Positions 13,701 through 24,253 of a DNA stretch of 64,000 bases are shown here, piece by piece. This DNA is from Strix aluco. Its lineage: Eukaryota; Chordata; Aves; Strigiformes; Strigidae. The DNA is taken from positions 8,120,632 to 8,184,631 of the forward strand of contig NC_133933.1 of assembly GCF_031877795.1 (NCBI RefSeq), in the 5' to 3' direction. How positions within the stretch are numbered: position 1 is the stretch's first letter; each line of letters starts with the position of its first letter. The position numbers and the translations under genes are program-made. Under the pieces are notes generated by a model. That model made no database searches. It was given only the letters and a program-made list of their open reading frames with translations, and was not told where the DNA came from.

Positions 13701-16700
13701 TTTGAGGGCAAGTAAAGCAGAGACTAGTGTCAAAGAGCAGAGTGTGGTGAATCTACAGCAATGAAATCAAAACACCGAATGAGTCTACCAAAGTCTGCGT
13801 TCTAAATGGCACATGAACATCCCTAAGACGTATCTTCCAGATTGTTGCCAATGGGAAAAATTCTGGCACCCTGAAATTGTGCAGAAGTCCCACTGACTTT
13901 CATGGAAGACAGATTTCAAACTTACAAAGCAGTGGGTCCTCAAAAATCCATTTCAGACAGATAAGTAACCATTTCTTATCTGACACTGTTCATATTTCCA
14001 GCAACACCCACCTTTTCTATTATGCAGTAAAGAGCTACATCCTGAAAATCAAGGTGCATCAAATCAAGGTGTAGACAAGGTGCAAAATACAGGTGCATGT
14101 GAAAAGCAAACAGACAGATCTCTCCAAATCCAGTATCCAAGACCCAAGAGTCATGCTAACACACCAGATTAACGGAATCAAATAGCAAAGCAATAAAGCA
14201 AGCTTTTACCAAAGGGAAAATCAGCATTCTCCAAGCGCAAGAGCTGAGAAGCAACGTACAGTGAAATGCTCAAGAAGAGTTTTCATTTCCAGTACACAGA
14301 GGAGACTCTTTCTCTTAACTTCAGCTGTTAGAAATCTAGGCCACTGAGCTAGACATCCAGGCTTCCTCTGAAACTGGTGAAGACGTTGGGTCTCCAGTCA
14401 TAGAATTGACCAAGTCTCCCTCTGATCATGTGTATCTGTTCGTGCTGTTGAGAAAATCAGACCATTTGACTGAACTAAACACCAACATCTTAAATATTTT
14501 AAGTTAGGACAAATGAATCTGACTATGAGCAACCATACATAATAATGCTATCCACAGGAAAGCCACGGGGAAAGCAGAGAAAGCACAAGTATAGCAGAAT
14601 TAACATCACATTAAGCGATGATCAAACTTCAGATCAAGAACAGCAAACAGTGGTGAATGCATTTTGAAATAAAATATCAAAATACGCAGTTGCAGCCTTG
14701 TCTGAACAGGCTATATCTCTGTTTAACAAATCCAAGATTGCTTCCTTTCCCCTCAGTACCTGCTTTTTGCAACTGATTTTGTAAACAAAGCGTATTGGTG
14801 ATGTGCCCTGGGGTTTCAAGCTAGGCCCTGATGCAGATACACAAGCCAGTTCAGAAAGCTGAAATCTAACCAGATGAATATAAAAGTCTGCTCATGGCTC
14901 AATAGTCCCTGCTCCAAACTGATCCCAGGTGAGTGAGGCTGGACTTAAAACTGACCTAATAAGAATTATTCCACTTTTCACCCTACAGAAGTCCTGTCCT
15001 AAAAATATACTTTCATTTCTAGCCATATCAAGTAAATGTATGAAAATCACTATGAACCAGAATAGTTCCCATAACAGGAAGAACTGTGTATTTTGGCACA
15101 TAACCAATGAGAGAAGGCAGGATGGAATGGAGAGACATTGGATTCAGAAGTATAGTAAAGCTGAAAAATGTAAGATACAAAAATCAAGATACCACATTTT
15201 CAAGGAATACAATGTAGAAAATCAGGTTTAATCGTATTGGGCAGTAACTACTTGTAAGAACAATCCCAGTAATGGCATTGCTCACATGAATGAGCACGTT
15301 GCAGTTTTGATTGTTTGAACAGTGCAAATTTTAGGAGAAAATACGTCTCCAGGGCTATTTGTCTATGGACTTACAGAACGATCTCACCAGCTCAATAAGG
15401 AGGATCTGCTCCAACACCTGCTGTAGTCATTTGGATCGCTTCCTCTGACTTCAGCAAACTCTGCATCAGATCTTACTTATGAAAAAGTGTTTTGGATGCC
15501 TCAACCCCCAGGTCTGAGATCCTTCCTTTTTTCTTTATTCTCCCTCAGAAAAGGCCCCAGTAAACTCATAATGTAAAATGAAGCATAATGTAAAACTCAT
15601 TGCAGTCAAAGGAACAATCCTCAAAGACTTTATCACCCTTTGATACAGATGCAATGCATCTTCTGCAAACTGGTACATTCTCAGGCAGCCCTCTGGGCAG
15701 GTGAGGATTCCTCTCACTCTGCCTTCAGCAGACATCGGATACTTCAGACCTCTCTGACAAATCTTGTCATGCAACTGTTTGGAATGTTTTGTGAGAAAAA
15801 CTTCATTTCTACATTTATAATGTAGGATCTGTGATACTCTTGAACATAGTACCCTTCTCCCATGCCTTATACCTCATGTATAGAGTAAGGAGTGCTGTGC
15901 TGAGACTTGTTAATTAGATAATGTAGGAACATGGTTTCAAATCAGCAGAATTAGAACCAGATGTGTGCAAATATACTTAATTTCTGTTCCTTTATTTGGT
16001 TATTTAACGTTCCCGCCCCATCCTCTAGTCCCTAGATGTAATTATGCTTCACCTTTATTATCCATGGTTTGCAAAAGATGTAAAGCCAAGTGCTGTAGCA
16101 AAGAGATCCCAGGGAGTGCACTGAGACACAGCCCATGCTGGCTGAAGCAGAAGGTCAGATCCAAAGCCGCAGGGGTTAAACAGTAAGATTTGCCCAGCCG
16201 TGCCCAAGGGTGGCTCAGGCAGTAGCCCTTAGCAATCAGGAAGAGTAAATGGGCTTGCCCAGCAGTCAGTCTCAAACCCTTCTGAATCAGTTGGACAATC
16301 GCCCCTATCAGCTCAGGGATCAAAAAACCTGTGATGGGCAGGGGGTGGGAATGCATGATCATACAATTCTTCCAGGCATGCTAATACAATCTCCTTCTGT
16401 AGACAACTCCCAGTACCTAGAGAGATCGAGGAAGAGCAAGCAGCTCTTGATGATCCTGGTCTGGGTGGGATTTCCAAGGTAATGGTCCTCTAAAACCTTT
16501 TGTTCCCAGGAGAAGCAGCCATCTACAACTTCTTTGACTCAGCCCAGGGTTAACAGCAACCTTTATTCTCTGCCCCATCCTTTTATTGTACTGCCTCAAA
16601 GAGAGCTTTTAAGTTAAAAGCTCCATTTTCTTAACAGATTTAAGTCTAAAACGACTCCATAAGAATCAACTTTTTTTTTTTTTTAACATATAAATATGGA

Positions 16701-19700
16701 GTCTGCACAAAGAAGGGAAAAAAAATAAAAGAAAGAAGAAAGGAAGGAAAAAGGAAAGCCAGCAAGTCCAAACCTGACACCAGGGGATGCTGACGCCACT
16801 TACCACAAAACCTGAGGACAGGTATAATTCTCCTCACTTTACTCATACAAGAAAGTAGACTACTTGCTTTCTCATGCGCTCTCTCACACTTTCTTTCTAT
16901 TTTTCTAACGCTCTCGGAGACTTCTACCTTTAGTCACACATCCTTGTGGTAAATTTCTTTAAGCTGTCATTGGATAATATTCCACATTCTGAGGGAACCC
17001 TTTGTCAGAGGAATTCCTGCGGGTATAATGCCTACTTGATGAAACTGAGTTGTTGAAATAACAAATGCCTGATTAAAGATATGATTCTTCACTCATACTA
17101 GAAATCTTGTTTTACCAACAACTATTTTTTGGGAACCCTATATCAAAATATGTATTCTTGTACATTTATGTTTTTGTATCTTATTTTCTGTCAAATAAGA
17201 CTCTGAATTTGTGAATATAGTGATCTGTGTGTTTTACTGGGAACTTACTACCCTCAACCTTAGAGATCCCAAATGTGTAGACAACATTTGGACTATTTTC
17301 TCTAAATCAGTTTTGGTTTTTGCTCTCTCTCTGAGTGAAGATGTGACTCTTAGTCACTTGCAAAAGCCCTACAAGTAACAATGCAGTGTGTGATTAATAC
17401 AGATTGCATGAATGTGAAGTGTATGGGGTCAGTTACCAAATGGTAATAAAAAGGTTTGGAATTACAGCTTTACTTGGGCATCTGTGTCACAGCATTTATC
17501 TCCTTCCTGTCTGAGCAAGCCAAATGTTGCTCTTTGATGATAAGTAAATGTTTCCACTGCTCATGAAATAGTTTCCCACACCTTTATTCTGTGGCAGCTA
17601 CATTTATATTTGATACAGGAGTTGCACCGTTCCAGCTAAGTATCCTCACAACAATATAATTTAGCTCTGCTCTCTGACAGACTCAGACATTTAAAAAAAA
17701 ACAACAAAACAAAACACTTTCTGAATTGCTCCTCTTGAAGTATCCTGAATTTTTCCTGAGCAGTCAAACTTTTCAAATATTACACAAGTCCAAGCCTGCT
17801 TGTAACCTTCTAAGACAAGTGAGAGTTGCCACTAGGATGAGTGTAAGGAATCTGTAACCACCAGCCTTTTGCCCCTTCAGTGCCTCCAGGAGTATAAGTA
17901 TACTGTCAGTCATTGTTATAAAAAAAGTACTTACCATTCTTTTGCCAAAATCTTGGCATGGGCTGTTAATAGAGCTTCCTTTTAGTGGGACCATCCCTTT
18001 GGGGCTGTTGTCAGCCTTCCGCTTGTAGAATTCAATTCCATCTTCTAAGAGCACGACCCACATCGGCTTCCAGGTATTAAACATGCTGCCCTGCATCAAT
18101 AAACCACTGTGTATATTATGGTCAATAAATCACTTTTCACATGATAACCACTGAAGATATAACCTTCCAGGGAGTGTCTGACTGACACTAAAATAACTAT
18201 AGTTAGTGTCTCAAGGGGAACATACCCCAACCGCACACATCTTACTATGCAGTTAAAAAAAAATTGTTGTTATTCTTCTGACGACCATTAATTTCCCCTT
18301 GTAGTCACCCCAGCCATGAGTTTTTCCAAAATCACATTGCCTGCCCTGGCAGGTGTTTCTTTTCAGTATCACTCAGTCCCAACCACTGGCTTCAAGAAAA
18401 CATAGTGGCAATATTATGAATAATCCTCAAAATTTCTGGATGTGAGCTGGCACATTAGGACTGCCTCATTAATTTGGGCACCCTGTGCTGTATTTGGGAC
18501 TTGATGCTCCAATACAATCTGTCATTGAGACTTGATTGTCTAATAAGAAAGCACACATCTCAGAGGATTTCTAGATATAAAAGAACAAACTGTAAGAGTA
18601 ATGAATGGCTTAAGGGCCTGAGGCTGCAGATCTCCAGCTGCTGTGGTGAGGAATCGAAGTGCTTCATTTCATCTTTTAAAAATTTTACTTCCTATTCCTG
18701 AAACACAGCTGTTAGATGCAAGAAATACAGAGATAAAGACAGGGCTGGATCCTACATACAATGAAACACAAAAGCAAAACTTTCAGGGACTCAGAGAGGA
18801 ACAACCTGTTTCTCAACAATTAACCGCTAAAATTACTAAGACTGCTGCACTCGAGCTAGACAACCTCTTTGGTCCTGCCTGCAATCAGCTTCAAAAGTGG
18901 TCACAATCCCAGATATCCAAGTGATTTACAGCTAAGCCAAATGAACATTTAGATATGCTGAATACCAGCAATTCCTTTGAAGCGTTACCAAAGCACAACC
19001 AACATTTGTGGGCCCCAAATCAGAGGCCATCCTTCAAAAATATTAGTTTCCCTTGCTCTTTCTGTTACAAAGAGAGACCTAAATTTAACCTCCCCCTTCT
19101 ACAACTCCACCCACAGCATCCCTGTCCTCCTCAGACCATGGTGGCTGAGCAGTGCTAAAGCTGCAGACAGAAGCAAGGCAGCCACCATAGTGCTGTGCAA
19201 ATGGCTTGTTTTGATTTATTAAACCAGAGAACTGGGCACAGTCAGTAACATTTGCATTTTGTATTTCTGCAAAAGTGAATGGAACAGAAACATGCCGAGT
19301 CTTTTTTTTTTATTTATTCCCCAAATGAACCCTTTGTCTGTCACATCCTTTTTTGCTGCCTTACCTTCCAAGAAAGGCCTTTTGCACTCTGAATCAGACC
19401 TTATGTTCAATTACAGGGTGGGGAGGGAAACCTGTCAGCCAAGATCTTATTAAGAGCAGGACCTGCTTCCAGCCTCTGCAGCCATCACTGAAAGCAGAAG
19501 GTGCCCCACAAATGAATGCTACCTTCCAAGAGAAAGTCACGGCCCTGGGGGCTCTCTGGAAACCCAGCTAAACAGGGAACTACAAAAAAGAGAGTCTCAT
19601 CTGGGTACCACATACGGGTTGACTGCTGTTTTCTTCTGATTTATTTTTTTTTAAATAAGCCATAAGAATTTACCATTTTTTGAGAGCCCAAATTGACCCA

Positions 19701-21780
19701 CTGGTTGATTTTCTGCGAAGAAATCAATCAAGATCATGAGCCAAGACAAGAACTGTTGAAATTTCCTTTTGTTTGTGGGCTTAACACAGGTTACAATACT
19801 TCTGCTCATAAACAAGCAAGTCCAGTACTTCCTGAACACCAGACTCTGACATGCTCAGCCAATGGAAGCCACCACAGAGCAGTGTTAAGACTGGCAGTCT
19901 CAGATCCACACCATCAGCAAACCCAAACATGGTCACATTGGTCTCATCTAAAACATTTCATGAAAGACAAGCAAGAAGGATGCTGGATTTGATTTTCCTG
20001 GACTAAAAATCAAATTGTCACACCTACTCCAAAGACTGCAGATGCAGATGGGTATTCCCTGAATTACTCTCTGAAATCATTAGCCATTTTAAAAACATAC
20101 ACAACTTCCCTTCAGTAGAACAACTTCTTTTTATAATATCTGCAGCACTACAAGAATAGAAAATTAGCTCTTATGCTCAAAAGATGACACAAAGTCCCCA
20201 AAATATACTAATAGATGTTTAAGCTGACCTAAATCAACACTGAGGTCTGAACCCACGTTTACTGGAGGTCACATCGTCCCAGCTAAAGCACTGAACCCCA
20301 AGCACAGCACTGTTCCCCAGCCTAAAGTAAATATCTCTGCAAAGAGAGCTGGTGCATGGATGACACCTTTGGGAGGTCAAATTCTTGGTTTCACTTTACA
20401 TAAAGGAGAGGAGAAGAGTATATAATTAGCAGGTAAGGTTAATCAGGAGCATGCTTGTCCTTGCTGGAAGCTCTGATTGTGGAATTCATAGCAACCTCAC
20501 TGATGGATCAAACAGCTGGTACCCATCTGATCCGTATCTTCTGCTCCTTTTGCCCTCCAGCCCTTCCTCTAGCGCACCGCTGCTCCTCACCACCAGCATA
20601 AGCTCACTTCTGTAAGGACAGAGCCACCTAAGAGGCTGTTCTAGGAAACAAGCACAATTTCCACTTCCCTGTTGCCATTGCACCCAACAGCAGCTTCAGT
20701 AGTACCTGCACAGAGAGAGTTTTTGGGGACCCAGCACCCCCAGGAATCTGAGGGACTGACACTGCCACATCTGTATGCATCTTTTCCCCAGCATACCCAG
20801 CCAGGCACACAGTTTGGGATTGTCCCAGTGTCTAAGTTTCCAGCCATTCCCCTGTCATGGAGGAATATAGATCATGAGTCACTTGCTCTCTATATCAGGC
20901 CATTGGAACTAGAGACCTACAATCTGCACAGCATGAATTTGGCTCTCTCCTTCCTCATGACAGCATCACTGCAGCTTTGCAATTACTCTCTTCCTTCCAG
21001 TGTCAGTGGAAACAAGACTGAGGAGCAGCCTCTTCACAACACTGGTCCCAGACTAAAGATCCCTCCAGCCAGCTGTTCTAATGAGTGACATCCTCATTTT
21101 GATGAGCAGAGACACCACAAGAAAGAGCTCCTCTCTTGCTCCAGGACTGACACTATTTAGTTAGGCTGCTTTAAACCAGACTGATCTCACAAAGTATTTA
21201 AATGAAAGCCAAGGCCTTATCCTACAGGCTCTACCACAAAAGACTCCAGAGCAGAGGTTGCTGTGGGGCAGCTACTGCCTTCCCAAAGAAGGCAAGTGCC
21301 TGTGGCCCCACACACTGTCTCCAGGCCAAGGTGACCTGACCTCTTTAATGTCACAATGCTTCCTTCATGTTTAACTCAGCAATTAAGTGCAATCGAGCAG
21401 GCTGTGGCCATTTCAAGCTGTGACCTGTTTTGCCAAGCTTCCACTAAGGGCATTAGGTTACTTAATAAAAATATGAATCTTTTGATCCAAAAGTACATCT
21501 GAGATATGTGCAAAATGCCTTATGAAGTATTTTGACAAGATATAACCGCTATCAAGTACCTCTATAATCACTAACACCACATTGTTTTACTGCTCAAGGA
21601 ATTCTGTTCTTTTGCCTGTTCTTTTTGGAAGAAATTATTCTTTTTTAAAAAACTGAAGTGTGTTCCCCTACACCTCCCCAACATGTTCAGAGTTAGCTTC
21701 CTCCTCCACACAGTCCAAAACTGCCCACTTACCTTCTTAACCAAGTAGCCCTCCCTTATGCGCATTGGTTCTCGCTCCAT
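4586..21780 (-). CDS. PLEK: Pleckstrin, whole gene (nine coding exons)
   Basis: Pleckstrin is the major protein kinase C substrate of platelets and leukocytes. It binds phosphoinositides at the plasma membrane through its PH domains and affects actin organisation and secretion. Coding exons in transcript order are 21733-21780, 17935-18090, 12639-12820, 11291-11382, 10356-10540, 8585-8689, 6800-6883, 5589-5658 and 4586-4725 (complement). All introns are GT-AG, and the phases (0,0,2,1,0,0,0,1) join into one frame of 353 residues plus stop, against 350 in human. Domains from family knowledge: PH1 about residues 6-103, DEP about 138-223, PH2 about 247-350. The regulatory phosphosite cluster between PH1 and DEP is intact (S115, T116, S119, matching human S113, T114, S117). 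The first ATG has G at -3 and G at +4, and it adds two residues compared with human. The gene looks intact and functional. It is head to head with CNRIP1. Confidence 0.97.
4726..5588 (-). other. PLEK: PLEK intron 8
   Basis: 863-base intron, phase 1, GTAAGG...TGTAG. No repeat or other feature recognised. Confidence 0.9.
5589..5658 (-). CDS. PLEK: PLEK coding exon 8
   Basis: Encodes residues 285-307 plus one base, mid PH2 (GEEPLGAIHLRGCVVTAVED). The acceptor is CATCCTCACCAG and the donor GTAAGGA. At 70 bases it is too short to show as an open frame. Similarity to human pleckstrin EDPLGAIHLRGCVVTSVE is clear. Confidence 0.95.
5659..6799 (-). other. PLEK: PLEK intron 7
   Basis: 1141-base intron, phase 0. 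It holds a G-rich stretch on the plus strand at about 5813-5837 with several G-runs. Nothing else recognised. Confidence 0.9.
6800..6883 (-). CDS. PLEK: PLEK coding exon 7
   Basis: Encodes residues 257-284 of PH2 (GHRRKNWKVRKFVLRED ... YYDPAG), including the basic strand-loop that in PH domains contacts phosphoinositide head groups. The acceptor is TTTTCCTAG and the donor GTAAGAG. Both ends are phase 0. It is too short to stand out as an open frame and was found by protein similarity. Confidence 0.95.
6884..8584 (-). other. PLEK: PLEK intron 6
   Basis: 1701-base intron, phase 0. It contains a CR1 fragment in the opposite orientation to the gene (about 7775-8006). The rest is unique sequence with no feature seen. 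Confidence 0.9.
7775..8006 (+). mobile_element. CR1 LINE 3' fragment
   Basis: About 230 bases matching the last part of the CR1 reverse-transcriptase ORF and its 3' tail. The remnants GGTTCAGACTTGATATTAGG, ATTTCTTTACAGAGAGGGT and the terminal GGTCCCTTCCAACTGAACTA are typical. It ends near TTCTATTCA, the usual CR1 octamer-like tail. It is severely 5'-truncated and diverged with no long frame, and it is antisense within PLEK intron 6. Confidence 0.88.
8585..8689 (-). CDS. PLEK: PLEK coding exon 6
   Basis: Encodes residues 222-256: the acidic linker (PDSGFFCEGNSSDDDVVLKE) and the first strand of PH2 (FRGIVVKQGCLLKQ). The acceptor is GGTCACGCAG and the donor GTCAGT-like (GTCA). Both ends are phase 0. 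A 150-codon open frame on the opposite strand is only a shadow of this exon and its flanks. Confidence 0.96.
8690..10355 (-). other. PLEK: PLEK intron 5
   Basis: 1666-base intron, phase 0. It contains a short TG/CA microsatellite that forms a perfect inverted repeat (9915-9941). No other feature recognised. Confidence 0.9.
9915..9941. repeat. (TG)n-(CA)n palindromic microsatellite
   Basis: A TG run passes directly into an AC run, centred between 9929 and 9930. Positions 9918-9941 form a perfect 24-base palindrome of alternating purine and pyrimidine, able to form a hairpin or Z-DNA. It lies in PLEK intron 5. Confidence 0.9.
10356..10540 (-). CDS. PLEK: PLEK coding exon 5
   Basis: Encodes residues 161-221, most of the DEP domain (TSVIDWLVSSNSIRNRKEGL ... 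DAYYYF). The acceptor is TTGTAAACAG and the donor GTGAGTG. The helix around VIDWLV and the EGYLQPAGD turn are typical of pleckstrin DEP. The segment AAAEGLSDTPFLDLSD is more diverged from human than its surroundings. Confidence 0.96.
10541..11290 (-). other. PLEK: PLEK intron 4
   Basis: 750-base intron, phase 1. It contains a G-rich block on the plus strand at about 10813-10833 with runs of four, seven and seven G. Nothing else recognised. Confidence 0.9.
11291..11382 (-). CDS. PLEK: PLEK coding exon 4
   Basis: Encodes the start of the DEP region, residues 130-159 (ALYLSMKDPEKGIKEL ... FNHCFT), with split codons at both ends. The acceptor is TATGCACAG and the donor GTAAGGA. It aligns without gaps to human pleckstrin as remembered. 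Confidence 0.96.
11383..12638 (-). other. PLEK: PLEK intron 3
   Basis: 1256-base intron, phase 2, with the weak donor GTTTGT and an acceptor ending TATGCACAG. It contains a short A-run near 12088. No other feature seen. Confidence 0.88.
12639..12820 (-). CDS. PLEK: PLEK coding exon 3
   Basis: Encodes residues 69-128 plus two bases. It holds the end of PH1 with the C-terminal helix (EERDAWVRDIKKAI, conserved Trp at residue 94) and the basic linker ARKSTRKSIRLPE with the protein kinase C sites S115, T116 and S119. The acceptor is ATCATTCCAG. The donor reads GAG followed by GTTTGT, weaker than the other donors of the gene. The split codon AG|T gives Ser where human has Gly. Confidence 0.95.
12821..17934 (-). 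other. PLEK: PLEK intron 2
   Basis: 5114-base intron, phase 0, the largest of the gene. It is mostly AT-rich unique sequence. A somewhat GC-richer block lies at about 16060-16360, a T-run near 16671-16684 and a polypurine stretch at about 16711-16760. Several open frames of up to 106 codons show no recognisable protein. Confidence 0.88.
17935..18090 (-). CDS. PLEK: PLEK coding exon 2
   Basis: Encodes residues 17-68, the core of PH1, beginning GSMFNTWKPMWVVLLEDG and ending CQDFGKRM. Near-identical to human pleckstrin as remembered. The acceptor is TTGATGCAG and the donor GTAAGTA. Both ends are phase 0. Confidence 0.96.
18091..21732 (-). other. PLEK: PLEK intron 1
   Basis: 3642-base intron, phase 0, GTAAGT...ATGCAG. 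It separates the N-terminal exon from the PH1 core. No repeat family or second gene recognised. A 138-codon open frame on the plus strand (20672-21088) has no known similarity and is judged chance. Confidence 0.88.
21733..21780 (-). CDS. PLEK: PLEK coding exon 1
   Basis: Encodes residues 1-16, MEREPMRIREGYLVKK, the first strand of PH1. The start codon has a good context (GAGACATGG). A second ATG at codon 6 has a weak context (C at -3). Human pleckstrin starts MEPKRIREGYLVKK, so this protein has two extra residues at its N-terminus. The donor is GTAAGT, phase 0. Confidence 0.95.
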
Positions 21781-21823
21781 GTCTCAGGCAATCCTGCTCT
21801 CAGGTCTAACAGTGCTGGCAGTT

Positions 21824-21834
21824 AAGTTCCTCTG
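21824..21834 (-). promoter_or_regulatory. PU.1/ETS-like site, proximal
   Basis: Minus strand reads CAGAGGAACTT, a close match to the PU box core GAGGAACTT, about 44-54 bases upstream of the PLEK start codon. The same 11 bases recur at 21887-21897. Confidence 0.45.
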
Positions 21835-21886
21835 GCAGCAAAGTCCGTGGGCTGGCGTTTTTACAGTACAGCTGTGTCACTTTCAC

Positions 21887-21897
21887 AAGTTCCTCTG
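21887..21897 (-). promoter_or_regulatory. PU.1/ETS-like site, middle
   Basis: A second exact copy of CAGAGGAACTT on the minus strand, about 107-117 bases upstream of the PLEK ATG. Tandem PU boxes fit the known myeloid and platelet expression of pleckstrin. Binding is inferred, not shown. Confidence 0.5.
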
Positions 21898-21922
21898 CCT
21901 GCTAATCACATGAAAACAAGCC

Positions 21923-21933
21923 CATTTCCTCTT
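21923..21933 (-). promoter_or_regulatory. PU.1/ETS-like site, distal
   Basis: Minus strand reads AAGAGGAAATG, the AAGAGGAA form preferred by PU.1, about 145 bases upstream of the PLEK ATG. Confidence 0.45.
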
Positions 21934-21970
21934 ACAGAGTAAGAGATAGGGAAACGCAGAAGCACGTGTG

Positions 21971-21978
21971 TATTTATA
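21971..21978 (-). promoter_or_regulatory. PLEK: TATA-like box upstream of PLEK
   Basis: Minus strand reads TATAAATA, an exact TATA consensus, about 191 bases upstream of the start codon. If used, transcription would begin near 21941-21946 and the 5' UTR would be about 165 bases, placing the PU.1-like sites inside it. Alternatively the promoter is TATA-less and driven by those sites. The sequence alone cannot decide. Confidence 0.4.
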
Positions 21979-22499
21979 GTTTGCCTCTGACAGAACAGGC
22001 AACAGCCTGACAAAATGCGTAACTGTATCAAACACAGCCAGCCTTGATGACAGTCCTGGGAAACTAAATAAGCATATTAGTGCCCATTTGAAAGAAATCA
22101 GGCCCACTCTGCAAACACATGAACTCTAGCAAAACAACAGACAGGGCGGCATGCTGTGTTGCTGCTTGGTGCGTGCCAAGAGGATCTCAGAGAGAGGTTT
22201 CCAACTCACCGGTTCTGTCACTTCATCCCGTCTTTGAAGTCTGACTCTCAGTGGGTGAGCACCTGGGCCCTGGCAGTGAGCTGGAGGGACCTCACTTAAA
22301 GATGATGCGCCCTCTGCCGATACAAGAAATTTGTTTATCAGACTTAATCAGGTTTTGGAGTTCAATGCTGGGGCTTCCCAAAGAGGTCAGCTGTCAAATA
22401 GGCATAAATGGATTAGACCAGTGCATTACATAAAGTGCCGCAGAATGTCACTTTCTATGAGCATCTTTGACTTGCTGCAGAATTCATTTGGATACAGTT
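21979..22499. other. Upstream flank of PLEK
   Basis: Unique sequence between the PLEK promoter region and a CR1 fragment. No gene or repeat recognised. Confidence 0.6.
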
Positions 22500-23272
22500 G
22501 GTGTGAGTTTCAATAAGGCCAAATGCCGGGTGCTGCACTTCAGCCACAACAACCCCCAGCAGAGCTACAGGCTTGGGGAGGAGTGGCTGGAGAGCTGCCA
22601 GTCAGAGAGGGACCTGGGGGTGTTGATTGATAGACGGATGAACATGAGCCAGCAGTGTGCCCAGGTGCCCAAGAAGGCCAATGGTACCCTGGCTTGTATC
22701 AGCAACAGCGTGGCCAGCAGGGACAGGGAAAGGATCCTACCCCTGTACTCGGCACTGGTGAGGCCACACCTCGATGACTGGGTTCAATTTTGGGCCCCTC
22801 ACTACAAAAACGACATTGAATGACTCGAGCGTGTAGAGAAGGGCAACGAAGCTGGTGAAGCGTCTGGAGCACAGGTCTGATGGGGAGAGGCTGAGGGAAC
22901 TGGAGGGATTTAATCTGGAGAAGAGGAGGCTGAGGGGAGACCTCATCACCCTCTACAACTACCTGAAAGGAGGTTGCAGAGAGCTGGGGATGAGTCTCTC
23001 TAACCAAGTAACAAGCGATAGGACAAGAGGGAATGGCCTCAAGCTGTGCCAGGGAAGGTTTAGACTGGATACTAGGAAGTATTTCTTTACAGAAGGGGTT
23101 GTGAGCCGTTGGAATGGGCTGCCCAGGGCAGGGGTGGAGTCCCCATCCCTGGAGGTGTTTAAGAGTCGGGTTGACCCAGCACTGAGGGATCTGGTGGAGT
23201 TGGGAACTGTCAGTGTGAGGTTAATGGTTGGACTGGATGATCTTCAAGGTCTTTTCCAACCTTGATGATTAA
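22500..23272 (+). mobile_element. CR1 LINE, 5'-truncated, with end of reverse-transcriptase ORF
   Basis: About 770 bases from the 3' end of a CR1 non-LTR retrotransposon. The first part reads through the late reverse-transcriptase region ([11 protein letters not shown] from about 22509, then [40 protein letters not shown]). A stop follows at about 22821, where the family has a residue between IE and LERV. After a frame change the frame continues ([46 protein letters not shown]). The tail ends with GGTCTTTTCCAACCTTGATG, the CR1 3' terminus. No target-site duplication is expected or seen. It is a dead copy lying between the two gene promoters. Confidence 0.95.
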
Positions 23273-24211
23273 GGTTGAAGATAAGGCAAAGCCATAGTTT
23301 TCCAAAAATTGATATATACCAGAGTCACAGTCCCTTCTTTTCCATATAGAAAGAAGGGTGGTGGTACATGGGAGGCAATAAGGAGGCTGCTGCATTGCCA
23401 ACAGCAAAGTATCTCCCATGCACAAGACTCCAACCCACTTTTACAGCTGAGCCCATTCAGATACGGGTTGAGCCCAGAGATACTCCATCTGTCACCTCTG
23501 CCACTGGTAAAGATCTCCAAACACAGACTTTTCCACAGACAGAAATTCCTGCTCTCCATTTGACTTTCTTTGTCTCAGCCCTTACTCAGAAGTATACAGA
23601 AGTCTGACAAGGTCTGTGATAGAGGATCAGAGGGTAAGAAGAGCCCTCAGAGACTTTCTCTAGCCATTCCTCGCTGATGCCTATTTAGTGGTTCTCCCAG
23701 ATGAGACTCCTCTCCTTTCTTGGTTATCTGTATTGGTGCTTCACTATCCCAACTGCTGAATGTTTCTCTTCACTGTCTGAATTCGGATTTTCCTTTCCAG
23801 ACCTTTCTCAACTAGTTGCTGCTTAAATGACCCCTCCAGTCTCATCTTCAGGCAGAGCACCTGTCTAGTGGCAATCTCAGGCTATACACTTTGCAGTGCA
23901 TTCTGCCCAAAGCACACCTTTTTGTGATGATTTTATGTATTATTAGGTTATTTGGATTTTGTTTCTAGAACCTACAGAGTCTCAGTACAGTGTTCCTTTG
24001 CTCATGTCAATCATGCTATTGCTGTTAAAGGTCCTAGTTGCTGACCAAGCCAGTCATCCATTAGACAGTTTGCAAATCAAAGATTCAATATATGCTTTCC
24101 AATTCTCTGGCTGTCAAGTGTACTTGACATCAGCCAACAGATTCTAAATTTATTAGAGAGACAGTAAGTCACACCTAGCTAATAAAAGCTTCACGCTCTT
24201 TGGAAACCAAG

Positions 24212-24253
24212 CTAAAAAGTGATCACTAATGTTTTATCACTAAAAAGTGATCA
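24212..24253. repeat. 28-bp spaced direct repeat
   Basis: CTAAAAAGTGATCA occurs at 24212-24225 and 24240-24253, a period of 28 bases, consistent with a small local duplication. Confidence 0.85.

Noticed and set aside
22699-23007. Minus-strand open frames of about 70-100 codons
   Set aside because: Antisense to the CR1 fragment at 22.5-23.27 kb.
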